Assembly (NCBI GenBank): GCA_947494805.1
Contig: CANLWK010000005.1
Location: forward strand, 171,273-235,272
Source of the DNA: an uncultured Croceitalea sp.
GTDB taxonomy: Bacteria; Bacteroidota; Bacteroidia; Flavobacteriales; Flavobacteriaceae
Length of the DNA: 64,000 bases
Direction: 5' to 3'
How positions within the stretch are numbered: position 1 is the first letter of the stretch; every line of letters begins with the position of its first letter. The position numbers were made by a program, and so were the translations under genes. Under the pieces are notes generated by a model, which was given only the letters and a program-made list of their open reading frames with translations, ran no database searches and was not told where the DNA came from. Of the stretch, positions 8,949 to 16,820 are shown piece after piece.

Positions 8949-9084
8949 CTCATAAGTGTTTTTTAAGGTAAGGGCAAGAATAGTGGTACGGTAAGGCCCC
9001 GTGTCACTAGGCCATTACATACAAGCAAATCTTGACTGGACGCAACCAAACAAGGAGTTTTCATCTTAGCTATAAATAGGTGAT

Positions 9085-9543
9085 ATGAAACTTCTTTCCT
9101 TGCTCAAAACGACAACACTCTCAATGGCCTTTGTATTAATTTTCAATAGTTGTTCAAAAAATAATGATGAAATCTCTTATGACCTTGAGGGAGATTGGAA
9201 AGTGACTTATTTTTTGGACAATGGTAAGAAACTGGTCAAATCAGATGATAACACTTGGCCTGATTTGAACAATGGGGATATTACTGCAAGTTTCACAAAA
9301 CCGGATAGTAACGGAAAGGGAACTTTCTCCGGAATCAAGGTTTCCAATGGCTACAGTGGTGAGTATACCATTAAAAGCCAGGGAACCATAGAAACTGGCC
9401 CTATAGTTACCACATTGATCAATGAACCTGAATGGACCAAATTGTATTATATAGATATAGTTGAAAATTACGAGGTTCGAAACGGAAAACTTTTACTGTC
9501 GTATAACAACGGAAAGAATGTGATTGCCTTCGAACGGAATTAA
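9085..9543 (+). CDS. Lipoprotein of unknown function, lipocalin-like
   Basis: The protein has 152 residues. A lipoprotein signal is clear: hydrophobic stretch, then FNSCSKN with the lipid-modified Cys at about 23. The mature part begins with DLEGDWKVTYFLDNG and ends with LLLSYNNGKNVIAFER, the pattern of small lipocalin-like beta-barrel lipoproteins of Bacteroidota. These usually consist of eight strands that open with a G-x-W. No substrate can be inferred. It is probably anchored in the outer membrane facing the periplasm. It stands alone, with spacers of 136 and 186 bases. Confidence 0.75.
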   Translation: MKLLSLLKTTTLSMAFVLIFNSCSKNNDEISYDLEGDWKVTYFLDNGKKLVKSDDNTWPDLNNGDITASFTKPDSNGKGTFSGIKVSNGYSGEYTIKSQGTIETGPIVTTLINEPEWTKLYYIDIVENYEVRNGKLLLSYNNGKNVIAFERN

Positions 9544-9671
9544 AAACCACTTCTTAACTACGCCTTAAGTACCCATTGGCGTTGAATAGGGTCAATATTA
9601 TTTTTAGTTTTTGCATAACTTCGGTTCAATAAAGAAAAGTATAATGCTATTCAGCATAAATCCTTTGGAGT

Positions 9672-9704
9672 TTTGTTGATTTGAGATTGCAGGACTTAAC
9701 TTTG
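9672..9704 (+). promoter_or_regulatory. Bacteroidota-type promoter of the PEBP-family gene
   Basis: TTTG at 9672-9675 is followed after 21 bases by TAACTTTG at 9697-9704, a perfect TAnnTTTG. This fits the known -33/-7 consensus of Bacteroidota primary sigma factor promoters. The start codon lies 25 bases further on, which leaves a short leader. Confidence 0.65.
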
Positions 9705-9729
9705 TAGTAAACCCATAAACTACAGCACT

Positions 9730-10278
9730 ATGAAAAGAACAAATGTAATATTAATGTTGTCCCTACTTGTTTCGGTAACCGTTTTTGGACAAAATACGTT
9801 CACCTTGTCAAGTACGGACTTGGGCGGACAAGCCACCAAAATGCAGGAATTTAATGGATTTGGTTGTTCAGGAGAAAATCAATCACCGCAGCTATCTTGG
9901 AAAAACGCGCCGGAAGGGACAAAGAGTTTTGCCATTACCATGTACGACCCAGATGCACCAACGGGAAGCGGATTTTGGCATTGGGTGGTTTTTGATATTC
10001 CGGTAGATGTAAACGAATTGGCGACAAATGCCGGAAATGTAGAACTCAACATGGCCCCAAAAGGCGCCATACAAAGCATAACCGACTACGGTATCAAGGG
10101 ATTTGGGGGACCTTGCCCACCGCAAGGTCACGGCTTTCATCAGTACATCATAACGGTTTATGCCCTTAAAACAGATACATTGGGACTTAACGATACCATT
10201 AATCCCGCGGTAGTGGGTTTTAATCTTTGGAACCAAACATTGGCAAAATCGAGCATAGTGGCGTATTATAAGCGATAA
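9730..10278 (+). CDS. Exported YbhB/YbcL-type phosphatidylethanolamine-binding-like protein (PEBP)
   Basis: The protein has 182 residues with a signal peptide (VILMLSLLVSVTVFGQ, cleavage about residue 20). The PEBP pocket motifs are visible: TMYDPDAP...FWHWVVFDIP in the centre and GFGGPCPPQGHGFHQY near residue 125. Bacterial members are called Raf-kinase-inhibitor-like, but their physiological ligand is unknown. The residues line an anion-binding pocket for phosphate-bearing small molecules. A good promoter lies upstream and a strong terminator downstream, so the gene is probably a single transcription unit. Confidence 0.92.
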   Translation: MKRTNVILMLSLLVSVTVFGQNTFTLSSTDLGGQATKMQEFNGFGCSGENQSPQLSWKNAPEGTKSFAITMYDPDAPTGSGFWHWVVFDIPVDVNELATNAGNVELNMAPKGAIQSITDYGIKGFGGPCPPQGHGFHQYIITVYALKTDTLGLNDTINPAVVGFNLWNQTLAKSSIVAYYKR

Positions 10279-10314
10279 GATCATATGGTAAACCACACGA
10301 TTTAGAAGTAATAG

Positions 10315-10343
10315 CGGTTTGGACGTTAGTCCAAACCGTTTTT
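10315..10343 (+). terminator. Rho-independent terminator of the PEBP gene
   Basis: A perfect 10-bp stem, CGGTTTGGAC with GTCCAAACCG, closes a 4-base loop (GTTA) and is followed by five T. It lies 37 bases after the stop codon of the PEBP gene. Confidence 0.85.
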
Positions 10344-10358
10344 GTTTAAACAGGACCA

Positions 10359-10380
10359 ACTTATCAATTAATTGATAAGT
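10359..10380. promoter_or_regulatory. 22-bp perfect palindrome, possible operator
   Basis: The arm ACTTATCAATT is followed directly by its own reverse complement, with no spacer. It lies 15 bases after the terminator's T-tract and about 100 bases before a tiny membrane-protein gene. It has no loop and no T-tract, so it is more like a dimeric repressor site than a terminator. No cognate regulator is evident. Confidence 0.4.
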
Positions 10381-10478
10381 CAGATTCTACACTTTACATT
10401 CTGCCTAGAACAACAATTTGAGAGAAAATTTGTAACATAAAGCTAGATAGGCCAACTAACCATCAAAATACAGCTCAA

Positions 10479-10670
10479 ATGAAGAGACCATCAAAAAACA
10501 ACGTATTTGTTCTGTTAGTTATTGGAATGCTTATCATTGCCGCTTCGCAAGTATTTTTCCATTACTTTAAGTTCACCGATCTCGTACAGGGGTTGTCTTT
10601 CGGAATAGGAATTGGGTTGGTGCTCACATCCTTAATTTTACAACGATTTTTTATACATAATCAACCATAA
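10479..10670 (+). CDS. Tiny two-helix membrane protein, unknown function
   Basis: The protein has 63 residues: a basic N-terminus (MKRPSKNN), a first membrane helix (about 8-28, VFVLLVIGMLIIAAS), a short loop and a second helix (about 37-57). No family is recognised. It is the first of three consecutive small membrane-protein genes on the same strand, but the gaps of 150-250 bases argue against one operon. The start is chosen as the only ATG before the first helix. The 22-bp palindrome upstream may control it. Confidence 0.6.
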   Translation: MKRPSKNNVFVLLVIGMLIIAASQVFFHYFKFTDLVQGLSFGIGIGLVLTSLILQRFFIHNQP

Positions 10671-10920
10671 ATAGAATGCTTCGCATGTTGCGAACTGGGC
10701 AAGCAACAACCTAAAATGGTTTGTAGACCTTAAGCAAATCCAAACCGAGCGAAAAGAATAATTGTTACTAAAACGCTTGTAGTTGCTTGATTACGGGTTT
10801 CCTTAAACAAGATCAAACTCAAAAAACTACCTTTCTGCCTTCAGATGATTACAACCATATGGATAAGTAATATTTGAAGAAATCAAGTTCGTAGCCACAA
10901 ATGATTTAAATTTTAGTGCC

Positions 10921-11127
10921 ATGATGTTTCTAGGAATAATTGTATTAGTAATTGGATTTGCCCTTTTGTATAAAAACAAAAAGTATGAAATGGAAAACGT
11001 GACCGATGGAGGCGTTGTAAGGCATAAAAGTGTAATGTCAGGTTTTGGAAAACACATGCTCAAAGTCTTGGGTATTTTTCTTTCTTTAGTGGGTTTGCTT
11101 GTTACTGTTTTCTCTTTGCTCTCATAG
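10921..11127 (+). CDS. Tiny two-helix membrane protein, unknown function
   Basis: The protein has 68 residues with one helix at each end: residues about 2-16 (FLGIIVLVIGFALLY) and about 46-67 (LKVLGIFLSLVGLLVTVFSLL), with a basic, polar middle. Similar small DUF-type membrane proteins occur widely in Flavobacteriaceae without a known role. A longer open frame on the opposite strand is judged a shadow. The 250-base gap upstream (10671-10920) holds no other feature I can support. Confidence 0.6.
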   Translation: MMFLGIIVLVIGFALLYKNKKYEMENVTDGGVVRHKSVMSGFGKHMLKVLGIFLSLVGLLVTVFSLLS

Positions 11128-11281
11128 CCCTTTAAACTCTTATTATTAATTATATTTACCTCAGACAGATGTTTTCCGTTTAATACAACGTATCGGATCA
11201 ACGGTTCTTAAGGTGGTCGATACGTAAGTGTTTGGTCACGTTGTCGTTGTAAACCTATATTGAATAAAGAAAACCTGGCAA

Positions 11282-11530
11282 ATGGATTTGAACAAAAAAA
11301 CCACTGAAAAACTTGAAGGAGAACTAAAAGGACTTAAAATCGTAAATGGTGCGCTGATCGGTGTTCTTGGACTACTCTTCGTAGTTTGCATTTACGGTTT
11401 GCTCACAAAAGAAGATAATGGTGTTTTTAGCGCTTTGATCGTTGTACCGATAGCTTTAAGTGCAATTCTGCCAGTGAATTATGGAAACATAAAAAAAATC
11501 AAGGCTGAATTGGAGTCCAGAATGAAATAG
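11282..11530 (+). CDS. Small two-helix membrane protein, unknown function
   Basis: The protein has 82 residues: a charged N-terminal helix (LNKKTTEKLEGELKGLK), two membrane segments (about 21-41 and 50-64) and a charged C-terminal tail (IKKIKAELESRMK). The layout, charged ends around a membrane hairpin, is typical of small redundant membrane proteins in this group. Upstream, 11188-11225 contains an 8-bp inverted repeat (ACGTATCG/CGATACGT) around a long loop, of doubtful meaning. No function is assigned. Confidence 0.6.
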   Translation: MDLNKKTTEKLEGELKGLKIVNGALIGVLGLLFVVCIYGLLTKEDNGVFSALIVVPIALSAILPVNYGNIKKIKAELESRMK

Positions 11531-11879
11531 TATTGTATTCGCAAGGGAATGTAAAATTCCATACTCACCCATAAGTCACATTGTGGCAAGAATTACCGTT
11601 GCCAATTAAACCAATTACTAAAAAAGAGGTAGTTAGAATTGAAAAACTCTTTCACTTACCTAAGAGTTTTTGAACTATGAAACTTAATGGATTAGAGAAC
11701 TATTTGAAAGGTCAAGACTGAAAACCACAGTTAGCATGATTTATAGCGAATGTTCATGTTTAATTCGGTAAGATGCTTAAAGTAGAAATTTTAGATCCAA
11801 AGTGAACTATTGTTCTGCACTTAAATTAGTAACTTTTAACACCCAATTGACGGGCTTAAAAAAACAAAACAAGTAGGCT
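11531..11879. other. 349-base intergenic stretch with one stem-loop
   Basis: I find no convincing gene here. The only structure is a 10-bp perfect stem-loop at 11642-11671, listed separately. The rest is AT-rich, without a repeat or clear promoter. A short frame after ATG 11678 does not continue. Confidence 0.6.
11642..11671. terminator. Stem-loop, candidate bidirectional terminator
   Basis: AAAAACTCTT and AAGAGTTTTT are perfect reverse complements separated by a 10-base loop. The arms end in T5 on one strand and T5 on the other, as in bidirectional terminators. It lies 112 bases after the small membrane-protein gene. Confidence 0.45.
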
Positions 11880-13064
11880 ATGAAAAAAGTAAAGTATCTC
11901 TTCGGACTTTTGGCATTTCTGATAGCAACGGTAGTGTTCGGTCAAAAAGTTCAAATACCAGATTTTTATCTTGAACAAGCCATACGCGTTCATTTTGACA
12001 AACCTACAGGTGATATCACCAAAGCGGATATGGAATCGCTAACTCGTTTTGTTGCTGTGGGCCGCAATATTTCAAATATAGTAGGGCTTGAACATGCCAA
12101 AAACCTTACTTACTTAAGATTGGACAATAATACAATTGAAGATCTGTCGCCATTGGCCAAATTGACATCATTGCAGATTTTAGGACTGAATGGTAATAAA
12201 ATTGAGACATTGGATCCAATAAAAGACCTGACAAATCTTAAAGATCTATCGTTTGATAGAAATAACATATCAGATATAAGTTCACTTCGTAGGTTGCGAA
12301 AACTACGTGGTATAACAGGGCATTTTAACAAAATCGGAGACATTTCAGTAACGAAAGACTGGAAAAAACTCACCTATTTTAATATGGGGTTCAATGAATT
12401 GAATGATTTAAGCCCATTAAAAGAACTGACCAGATTAAAAGGTATTTGGGTACCTGATAACAAGATTGATGACCTTGAACCTTTATCGAATTTAAAAGTG
12501 TTGAACGTTCTTATCTTAGAGAAAAATCCTATTGCTGATATCACGGCCCTTAAAGGGCTCACTAAATTGGTTCAGTTGAATTTAATGGATACCCAAATTA
12601 AAGATTTTAGTCCATTATCGGACTTGGACCAGGTTGGTGTTTTGGTTTTAAGGGATAATGGAATCGAGCATTTGGACTTTCTTGAAAACCTTATAAACAT
12701 TGAGTGGTTGGATCTAAGGGACAATCAGATAAGTGATATTTCTGTTTTAGAAGAGCTGCCCAAACTTAAAAAGCTTTTTCTATCAGGAAACAGTATTAAT
12801 TCCATCGTATCGCTGTCAGATAAAAAACACCTTCGATGGTTGTTATTAGAGAACAACAACATCGCCAATATTTGGCCGCTTTATAACTTGGAAAACCTTA
12901 CTGATATTATGTTGTATAACAATCCTTTAAAGGATACTTCAGACCTAGCAAATACCAACGAAGCCGTCATGAACAAGATAAAATCTGACGGAAAAAATAT
13001 TACTTTGAATTCGACTGAGATTAATTCTATTTATCAGCTAGAACCTAGTAAAAAATTAAAATGA
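11880..13064 (+). CDS. Exported leucine-rich-repeat protein (internalin-like repeats)
   Basis: The protein has 394 residues with a signal peptide (YLFGLLAFLIATVVFGQ, cleavage about residue 21). From about residue 65 to 375 it is a run of roughly 22-residue leucine-rich repeats of the L-x-x-L-x-L-x-x-N-x-I-x-D-I/L-S-P-L type (for example YLRLDNNTIEDLSPL). These resemble the internalin class. An N-terminal cap (IPDFYLEQAIRVHFDKPTG) resembles that of other secreted LRR proteins. There is no type IX sorting domain or lipobox, so the product is probably periplasmic or released. LRR solenoids bind proteins; no partner is evident. A second, unrelated LRR gene lies at the right end of the window. Confidence 0.9.
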   Translation: MKKVKYLFGLLAFLIATVVFGQKVQIPDFYLEQAIRVHFDKPTGDITKADMESLTRFVAVGRNISNIVGLEHAKNLTYLRLDNNTIEDLSPLAKLTSLQILGLNGNKIETLDPIKDLTNLKDLSFDRNNISDISSLRRLRKLRGITGHFNKIGDISVTKDWKKLTYFNMGFNELNDLSPLKELTRLKGIWVPDNKIDDLEPLSNLKVLNVLILEKNPIADITALKGLTKLVQLNLMDTQIKDFSPLSDLDQVGVLVLRDNGIEHLDFLENLINIEWLDLRDNQISDISVLEELPKLKKLFLSGNSINSIVSLSDKKHLRWLLLENNNIANIWPLYNLENLTDIMLYNNPLKDTSDLANTNEAVMNKIKSDGKNITLNSTEINSIYQLEPSKKLK

Positions 13065-13204
13065 AATATGTTAATGGCCATAATACCCCTCTAAAATGGA
13101 GTAGTGAACAACTGAGTGCGATAGGGCTTTAAGAACTGAAACAGGTCGGCGTAATAAAAGAGAACTTTTAAGAGAGTTGAACTTAGGTTTAAAGGCCCAT
13201 TGGG

Positions 13205-13630
13205 CTATTTGGCAAACAATTGCGTTACATCCTTAAAAGCTTTGAATTCTAGGGCATTGCCCGCAGGGTCTAAGAAAAACATGGTCGCTTGTTCACCGAT
13301 TTCGCCCTCAAAACGCACATAGGGCTCGATAACAAAATCAAGGCCTTTGGCTTTTAAATCTGATGAAAAAGTATCAAAAGTGTCCCATGGCAATACAACA
13401 CCATAATGGGGCACCGGTACATGTTTACCATCAACGGCGTTGGTATGCAGTTCGTTTTCAGATTTTGGTTTGTAGTGAATGACCACCTGATGACCAAATA
13501 AGTTGAAATCGACCCAATGGTCACTGCTTCGACCTTCTTCACAGCCCAGTACCTCCCGATAAAAGGTGCGACATTCATCAAGATTGTGAACCGGAATGGC
13601 GACATGAAAGGGGGTGACGGTAGTACGCAT
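13205..13630 (-). CDS. Glyoxalase/bleomycin-resistance (VOC) family protein
   Basis: The protein has 141 residues. It opens with [23 protein letters not shown], here in two parts typical of the VOC fold: PFHVAIPV with the first metal-ligand His, and FYREVLGC. It ends with [16 protein letters not shown], which carries the last metal-ligand Glu. Two beta-alpha-beta-beta-beta modules form a metal site used by dioxygenases, epimerases or thiol transferases. Substrate is not predictable. The gene precedes the alpha/beta hydrolase stop by 54 bases in the same orientation, so the hydrolase and this gene may be transcribed together. Confidence 0.88.
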   Translation of the reverse strand: MRTTVTPFHVAIPVHNLDECRTFYREVLGCEEGRSSDHWVDFNLFGHQVVIHYKPKSENELHTNAVDGKHVPVPHYGVVLPWDTFDTFSSDLKAKGLDFVIEPYVRFEGEIGEQATMFFLDPAGNALEFKAFKDVTQLFAK

Positions 13631-13684
13631 AAATCACAAAATTTTGTCACCTAAAATTACATGATTGTTAGGTAGGGGACAATT

Positions 13685-14524
13685 CTAGGTACTTAAAAAT
13701 TCCATAATTTGGTCGTTGACGGCATCTTGGTGCATAGAATGTCCCAGTCCTTCGGTTAGCACTAACTGACTACCTTGCCAGTGTTGGTGCACTTTTTTTG
13801 AGGCTTCAGCCCTGACCTGCATATCACCTTCATCATGAAATAGCAATCCTTTTTTTGTGTTGTTCGCTACAAACCGAGTACTTGAAAACTCGTTTATATG
13901 TAAATCGAACTTTTCTTTCATTAGGGTGTCCATGGCTATATGCACACGATGGTTAAAGCCCAGAAGTGCTTTAAAATAGCCCATAATCTCTGAAAACTCA
14001 CAGGGGGAACCAATGGTCACGATTTTTTCTACCGATGAATTTGGATTCTTATAATGGTCATACAGAATGGTCATGCCGCCCACTGAATGAGCAACGACCA
14101 ATGTAGGCTGGTATTTGTCAAGAAAAAAACGAGAGGTAATGGCATAAAGTGGTACATGCAGTTTCTTTCCAGTAGAGTAGCCGTGCCCCGGGGCGTCAAA
14201 AGCCAATATATCAAAATCGTTTTCACGAAGTTTTTTGATGAGATTGCGCCAACGAAATGTATTGCTCTCCCAGCCGTGCATGAGCAATACCGTAGGTTTG
14301 GTACCTTTCCAATGATATACTTGAATATGTTGCCCGTTAACATCTTCAACAGTCAGCTTCGCTGCGTCTAAAAAGTCTTTTTGAATGGGTTTAACACGCC
14401 CTTTACGAATAGTACAGAAAATGTCAAAAGCGGTTTGTCCAGCTTTCTTCTTGCTGACCAATGCCAATATGTTCAAGTACTTTCCGTAGAACAACGGAAT
14501 CAATTGGGTGAATATTTTTTTCAT
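13685..14524 (-). CDS. Alpha/beta hydrolase
   Basis: The protein has 279 residues. The oxyanion region LLMHGWESN is at about 79-88, and the nucleophile elbow VVAHSVGGM places Ser147. The acid lies in LLFHDEGDMQV and the catalytic His in EGLGHSM near the C-terminus. No signal peptide is seen, although the N-terminus is hydrophobic. The family hydrolyses esters, thioesters or amides, and substrate is unknown. It is divergent from an HxlR regulator whose start lies 97 bases away, and such regulators commonly control the enzyme next to them. That link is inference. Confidence 0.85.
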   Translation of the reverse strand: MKKIFTQLIPLFYGKYLNILALVSKKKAGQTAFDIFCTIRKGRVKPIQKDFLDAAKLTVEDVNGQHIQVYHWKGTKPTVLLMHGWESNTFRWRNLIKKLRENDFDILAFDAPGHGYSTGKKLHVPLYAITSRFFLDKYQPTLVVAHSVGGMTILYDHYKNPNSSVEKIVTIGSPCEFSEIMGYFKALLGFNHRVHIAMDTLMKEKFDLHINEFSSTRFVANNTKKGLLFHDEGDMQVRAEASKKVHQHWQGSQLVLTEGLGHSMHQDAVNDQIMEFLST

Positions 14525-14620
14525 AAGGTTACTTTTAGTAACTTACTCTTTTAACGAAACTAAAATTACGGATTCTTTTTTTAGAAAATAAAGGTCACTT
14601 CACCAAAACCTAGTGTCAAT

Positions 14621-15043
14621 ATGGAAACTGTTACTGATAATCAGAAAGATAGAATGGCAAAAAAGCTAGAAAAAATGTTTGGGCACATTGATTATAGACA
14701 TCCACCCGAGCTATGTCCGGTCCGTGATGTGATGTCGACTGCTTCAGATCAATGGAGTACGTTGATTTTATTATGGTTGGGGTATTTTCCGGTGTTGCGT
14801 TTCAACAAGCTAAAAAAGTTTGTCTATGGTATTTCGAACAAGGTATTGAGCCAACGGCTCAAGGTGCTGGAAGCAGACGGTTATATTGTTCGCAAGGCAT
14901 ATGCTGAAGTTCCCATTCGGGTCGAATATCGATTGTCTGAATTTGGACGCAGTTATGTAGAGCGTTTGCTCGAACTGACCGAATGGATGCAACAAAACAG
15001 CCCTAAAGTATTGGCCAATCGCGAAAAATATGGTTTAAACTAG
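14621..15043 (+). CDS. HxlR-family transcriptional regulator
   Basis: The protein has 140 residues. The winged helix of the HxlR family is clear: CPVRDVMSTASDQWSTLIL with the conserved Cys36, then LRFNKLKKFVYGISNKVLSQRLKVLEADG as the recognition section, here described in two halves, and the wing RVEYRLSEFG. Members act as dimers and often respond to aldehydes, quinones or disulfide stress through that Cys. It is divergent from the alpha/beta hydrolase gene (97-base gap), so it probably controls itself and that gene. I saw no clean palindrome in the gap. Confidence 0.92.
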   Translation: METVTDNQKDRMAKKLEKMFGHIDYRHPPELCPVRDVMSTASDQWSTLILLWLGYFPVLRFNKLKKFVYGISNKVLSQRLKVLEADGYIVRKAYAEVPIRVEYRLSEFGRSYVERLLELTEWMQQNSPKVLANREKYGLN

Positions 15044-15116
15044 ATAAGGCATACATTACCATTGTTAACACCTAAAGGCTTATGGCAGCAAAGGTAGTGG
15101 CCATTTTGTCCTTTTT

Positions 15117-15704
15117 CTATTCTTGTATTTCTCTTTTTCTACAGTTGATCTTCCAGGTCGGAAAAACTACAGACTCCGTTTTATCGACCCATTCACCGAT
15201 CCACTTAAAACCATTTTTGTCAATATCATAAAAAGACAACCGGTAAAATCCATCCATACCATTGGGTGCTTTTTGTGGCTTGTACAATATAATTTTATTG
15301 TTGTCCTTCTTTGTTCCTTCCCAAACGGGAAGTTCTAATGCCGGGCTCGCAGAATTGTAGTAATGTACGTACCAACGTAAGCTGTCGGCAACAAACTGAC
15401 GAATACTACCAGAATGTTTACCATCGGCCTTTAAAGTCTCATCTTGTACCGCCATACCGTTCATGATGTATTTAAACCGCCAAACCATGTCGACCGGTTC
15501 TGCCCATTTTTGATCGGCGCCCAAAGACTGTGATTTGCAATTGCATTCGCCGATCAATGGGGCAAAATCCAATAGTTGTTTAGGGGCCGCAGGGTTGGGT
15601 TGTCCAAAAGGATGTGCTGCTGATGGTTCATATTCCCACTGGGCCGTTACGGAATGTTGCAGAATTAAACAGCATAGCAATAATTGAAGCTTTGATTTCA
15701 TCAT
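15117..15704 (-). CDS. Exported protein of unknown function (DUF1579-like)
   Basis: The protein has 195 residues with a signal peptide (LQLLLCCLILQHSVTA, cleavage about residue 22). The mature part contains a proline-rich start, then LLDFAPLIGECNCKS and VDMVWRFKYIMNGMAVQDE, and ends with FKWIGEWVD...FPTWKINCRK. This is the look of small secreted beta-sandwich proteins related to DUF1579, whose role is unknown. Two or three Cys may form a disulfide in the periplasm. Start ATG at 15704, with a second ATG directly after. The function is not assigned. Confidence 0.7.
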   Translation of the reverse strand: MMKSKLQLLLCCLILQHSVTAQWEYEPSAAHPFGQPNPAAPKQLLDFAPLIGECNCKSQSLGADQKWAEPVDMVWRFKYIMNGMAVQDETLKADGKHSGSIRQFVADSLRWYVHYYNSASPALELPVWEGTKKDNNKIILYKPQKAPNGMDGFYRLSFYDIDKNGFKWIGEWVDKTESVVFPTWKINCRKREIQE

Positions 15705-15780
15705 AATGGTGTTGGTTATCCCTTCAAAGTATTGAAAATAGCCCTTCTTAAAATCAGTGTTATGAATAAATTAACGAAAA

Positions 15781-16146
15781 CTAATGTTCACGATGCACCT
15801 TGTCCATGCGAAATGCTGGAGTGCAAATAGCGATGTACTCACAAACCTCTTTAAACGGATTCGAATACTGAACTCTGGTATTGCGCAGAATCTTTATGGA
15901 TTCACCGGCTTTTAGTACGACTTTCTCGCCCTCAATGATGAATTGTTTTTTTCCTCTGACCACTAGTGTGAACTCATCAAATTCGGGAGTTTGGAAGGGT
16001 TCCCTCCAACCTGGAGGAGCCTTCATATGGGCAATGCTTATATCAGGATTGCCATCGGTTGCCATACCAAAATGCTCGCCAATATACTTACCGTCGTCCG
16101 TAGGCACCACAAATGGCGTTTTTTGAAGGGTATATTTTTTACTCAA
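15781..16146 (-). CDS. Small cupin-domain protein
   Basis: The protein has 121 residues forming a single cupin barrel. The central stretch FDEFTLVVRGKKQFIIEGEKVVLKAG is the cupin core, seen here as EFTLVVRGK followed by GEKVVLKAGES. A classical G-x5-H-x-H motif is not obvious, so metal binding is doubtful. Members bind or isomerise sugars and small acids, or serve as sensor domains. No signal peptide is present. It is separated by 76 bases from the DUF1579-like gene and by 49 bases from the lipoprotein gene, all in the same orientation. Confidence 0.8.
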   Translation of the reverse strand: MSKKYTLQKTPFVVPTDDGKYIGEHFGMATDGNPDISIAHMKAPPGWREPFQTPEFDEFTLVVRGKKQFIIEGEKVVLKAGESIKILRNTRVQYSNPFKEVCEYIAICTPAFRMDKVHREH

Positions 16147-16195
16147 GTCAAGAACATAACATATTGGTTGAACATATAATTTTACTAACTACTTA

Positions 16196-16744
16196 TCAAT
16201 CCCACCCTAACATCAAATACTTGATTTTGGCCGCATCAGGAATTTGTACCGCTTCAATTTTGCCAGTAGTATACCTGAGGTTTGAAGGCAGTTCTGATTT
16301 ATCAATGGTAAAATACAGATTGCTCCCCTTTGGAAAAACAACAATGCTGTTCAGTGTGGTCACCACCTTTTTAAAATTATAGGCTTCCTGAATATCTTTA
16401 AAGGTACTATTGAGCGATATCCCTTTTTCTGATTGATATCTATTATCGAGTACTTGAATATTTTCAAACGTTTGTACACTGTCCCTGTTGGGAGTCAATA
16501 AGAGCAAGGGTTGTCCGCCTTTCTCAAAGATTTGAATCTTTTTGGTCGATGCGCCAATTTTTGAATTCATGGTATCCCGCACAATCGAATCGTAGTTGAA
16601 AATGGTTTCTAAGTCAGCTACCGGGGTGGTTTTCTGTAATGCCCCGACACTGTTTTCGGTAATCAAAAAAGTGGAGTCTTTCTCGGTGCAAGCACTAAAA
16701 AGCACCAAAAAGCAAATAGTACTATTTATAAGTGTTTTTTTCAT
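16196..16744 (-). CDS. Lipoprotein of unknown function
   Basis: The protein has 182 residues from ATG at 16744. The signal LINSTICFLVLFSACTEKD has a lipobox with the Cys at about 20. I chose this start because an earlier in-frame ATG (16762) lies inside the 7-bp tandem repeat and gives no sensible signal peptide. The mature part is rich in Thr, Ser and beta-prone residues and shows a repeated-strand pattern. No family is recognised. The tandem repeat array begins only 4 bases upstream of the start codon and must therefore form the leader or promoter of this gene. Confidence 0.72.
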   Translation of the reverse strand: MKKTLINSTICFLVLFSACTEKDSTFLITENSVGALQKTTPVADLETIFNYDSIVRDTMNSKIGASTKKIQIFEKGGQPLLLLTPNRDSVQTFENIQVLDNRYQSEKGISLNSTFKDIQEAYNFKKVVTTLNSIVVFPKGSNLYFTIDKSELPSNLRYTTGKIEAVQIPDAAKIKYLMLGWD

Positions 16745-16748
16745 CTTT

Positions 16749-16818
16749 CTAACATCTAACATCTAACATCTAACATCTAACATCTAACATCTAACATCTA
16801 ACATCTAACATCTAACAT
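16749..16818. repeat. Ten perfect tandem copies of a 7-bp unit
   Basis: CTAACAT (ATGTTAG on the other strand) is repeated ten times without error over 70 bases. It fills the whole gap between the stop of the HerA-like gene (16821) and the start of the lipoprotein gene (16744), both on the minus strand. Because 7 is not a multiple of 3 and the unit contains TAG and TGT-TAG, all frames through it close. Copy-number change would therefore alter leader length or promoter spacing, not the lipoprotein reading frame. Confidence 0.97.
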
Positions 16819-16820
16819 AA

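Noticed and set aside
10827-11201. Minus-strand frame of 124 codons opposite a tiny membrane gene
   Set aside because: The plus-strand frame encodes two clear membrane helices, whereas this one is Lys/Thr/Pro-rich and without any helix or motif.
11188-11225. 8-bp inverted repeat ACGTATCG/CGATACGT with a 22-base loop
   Set aside because: The loop is long and there is no T-tract or promoter nearby; chance is likely.
16749-16818. Tandem repeats considered as a CRISPR array
   Set aside because: The unit is only 7 bp with no spacers, so it is a simple tandem repeat.
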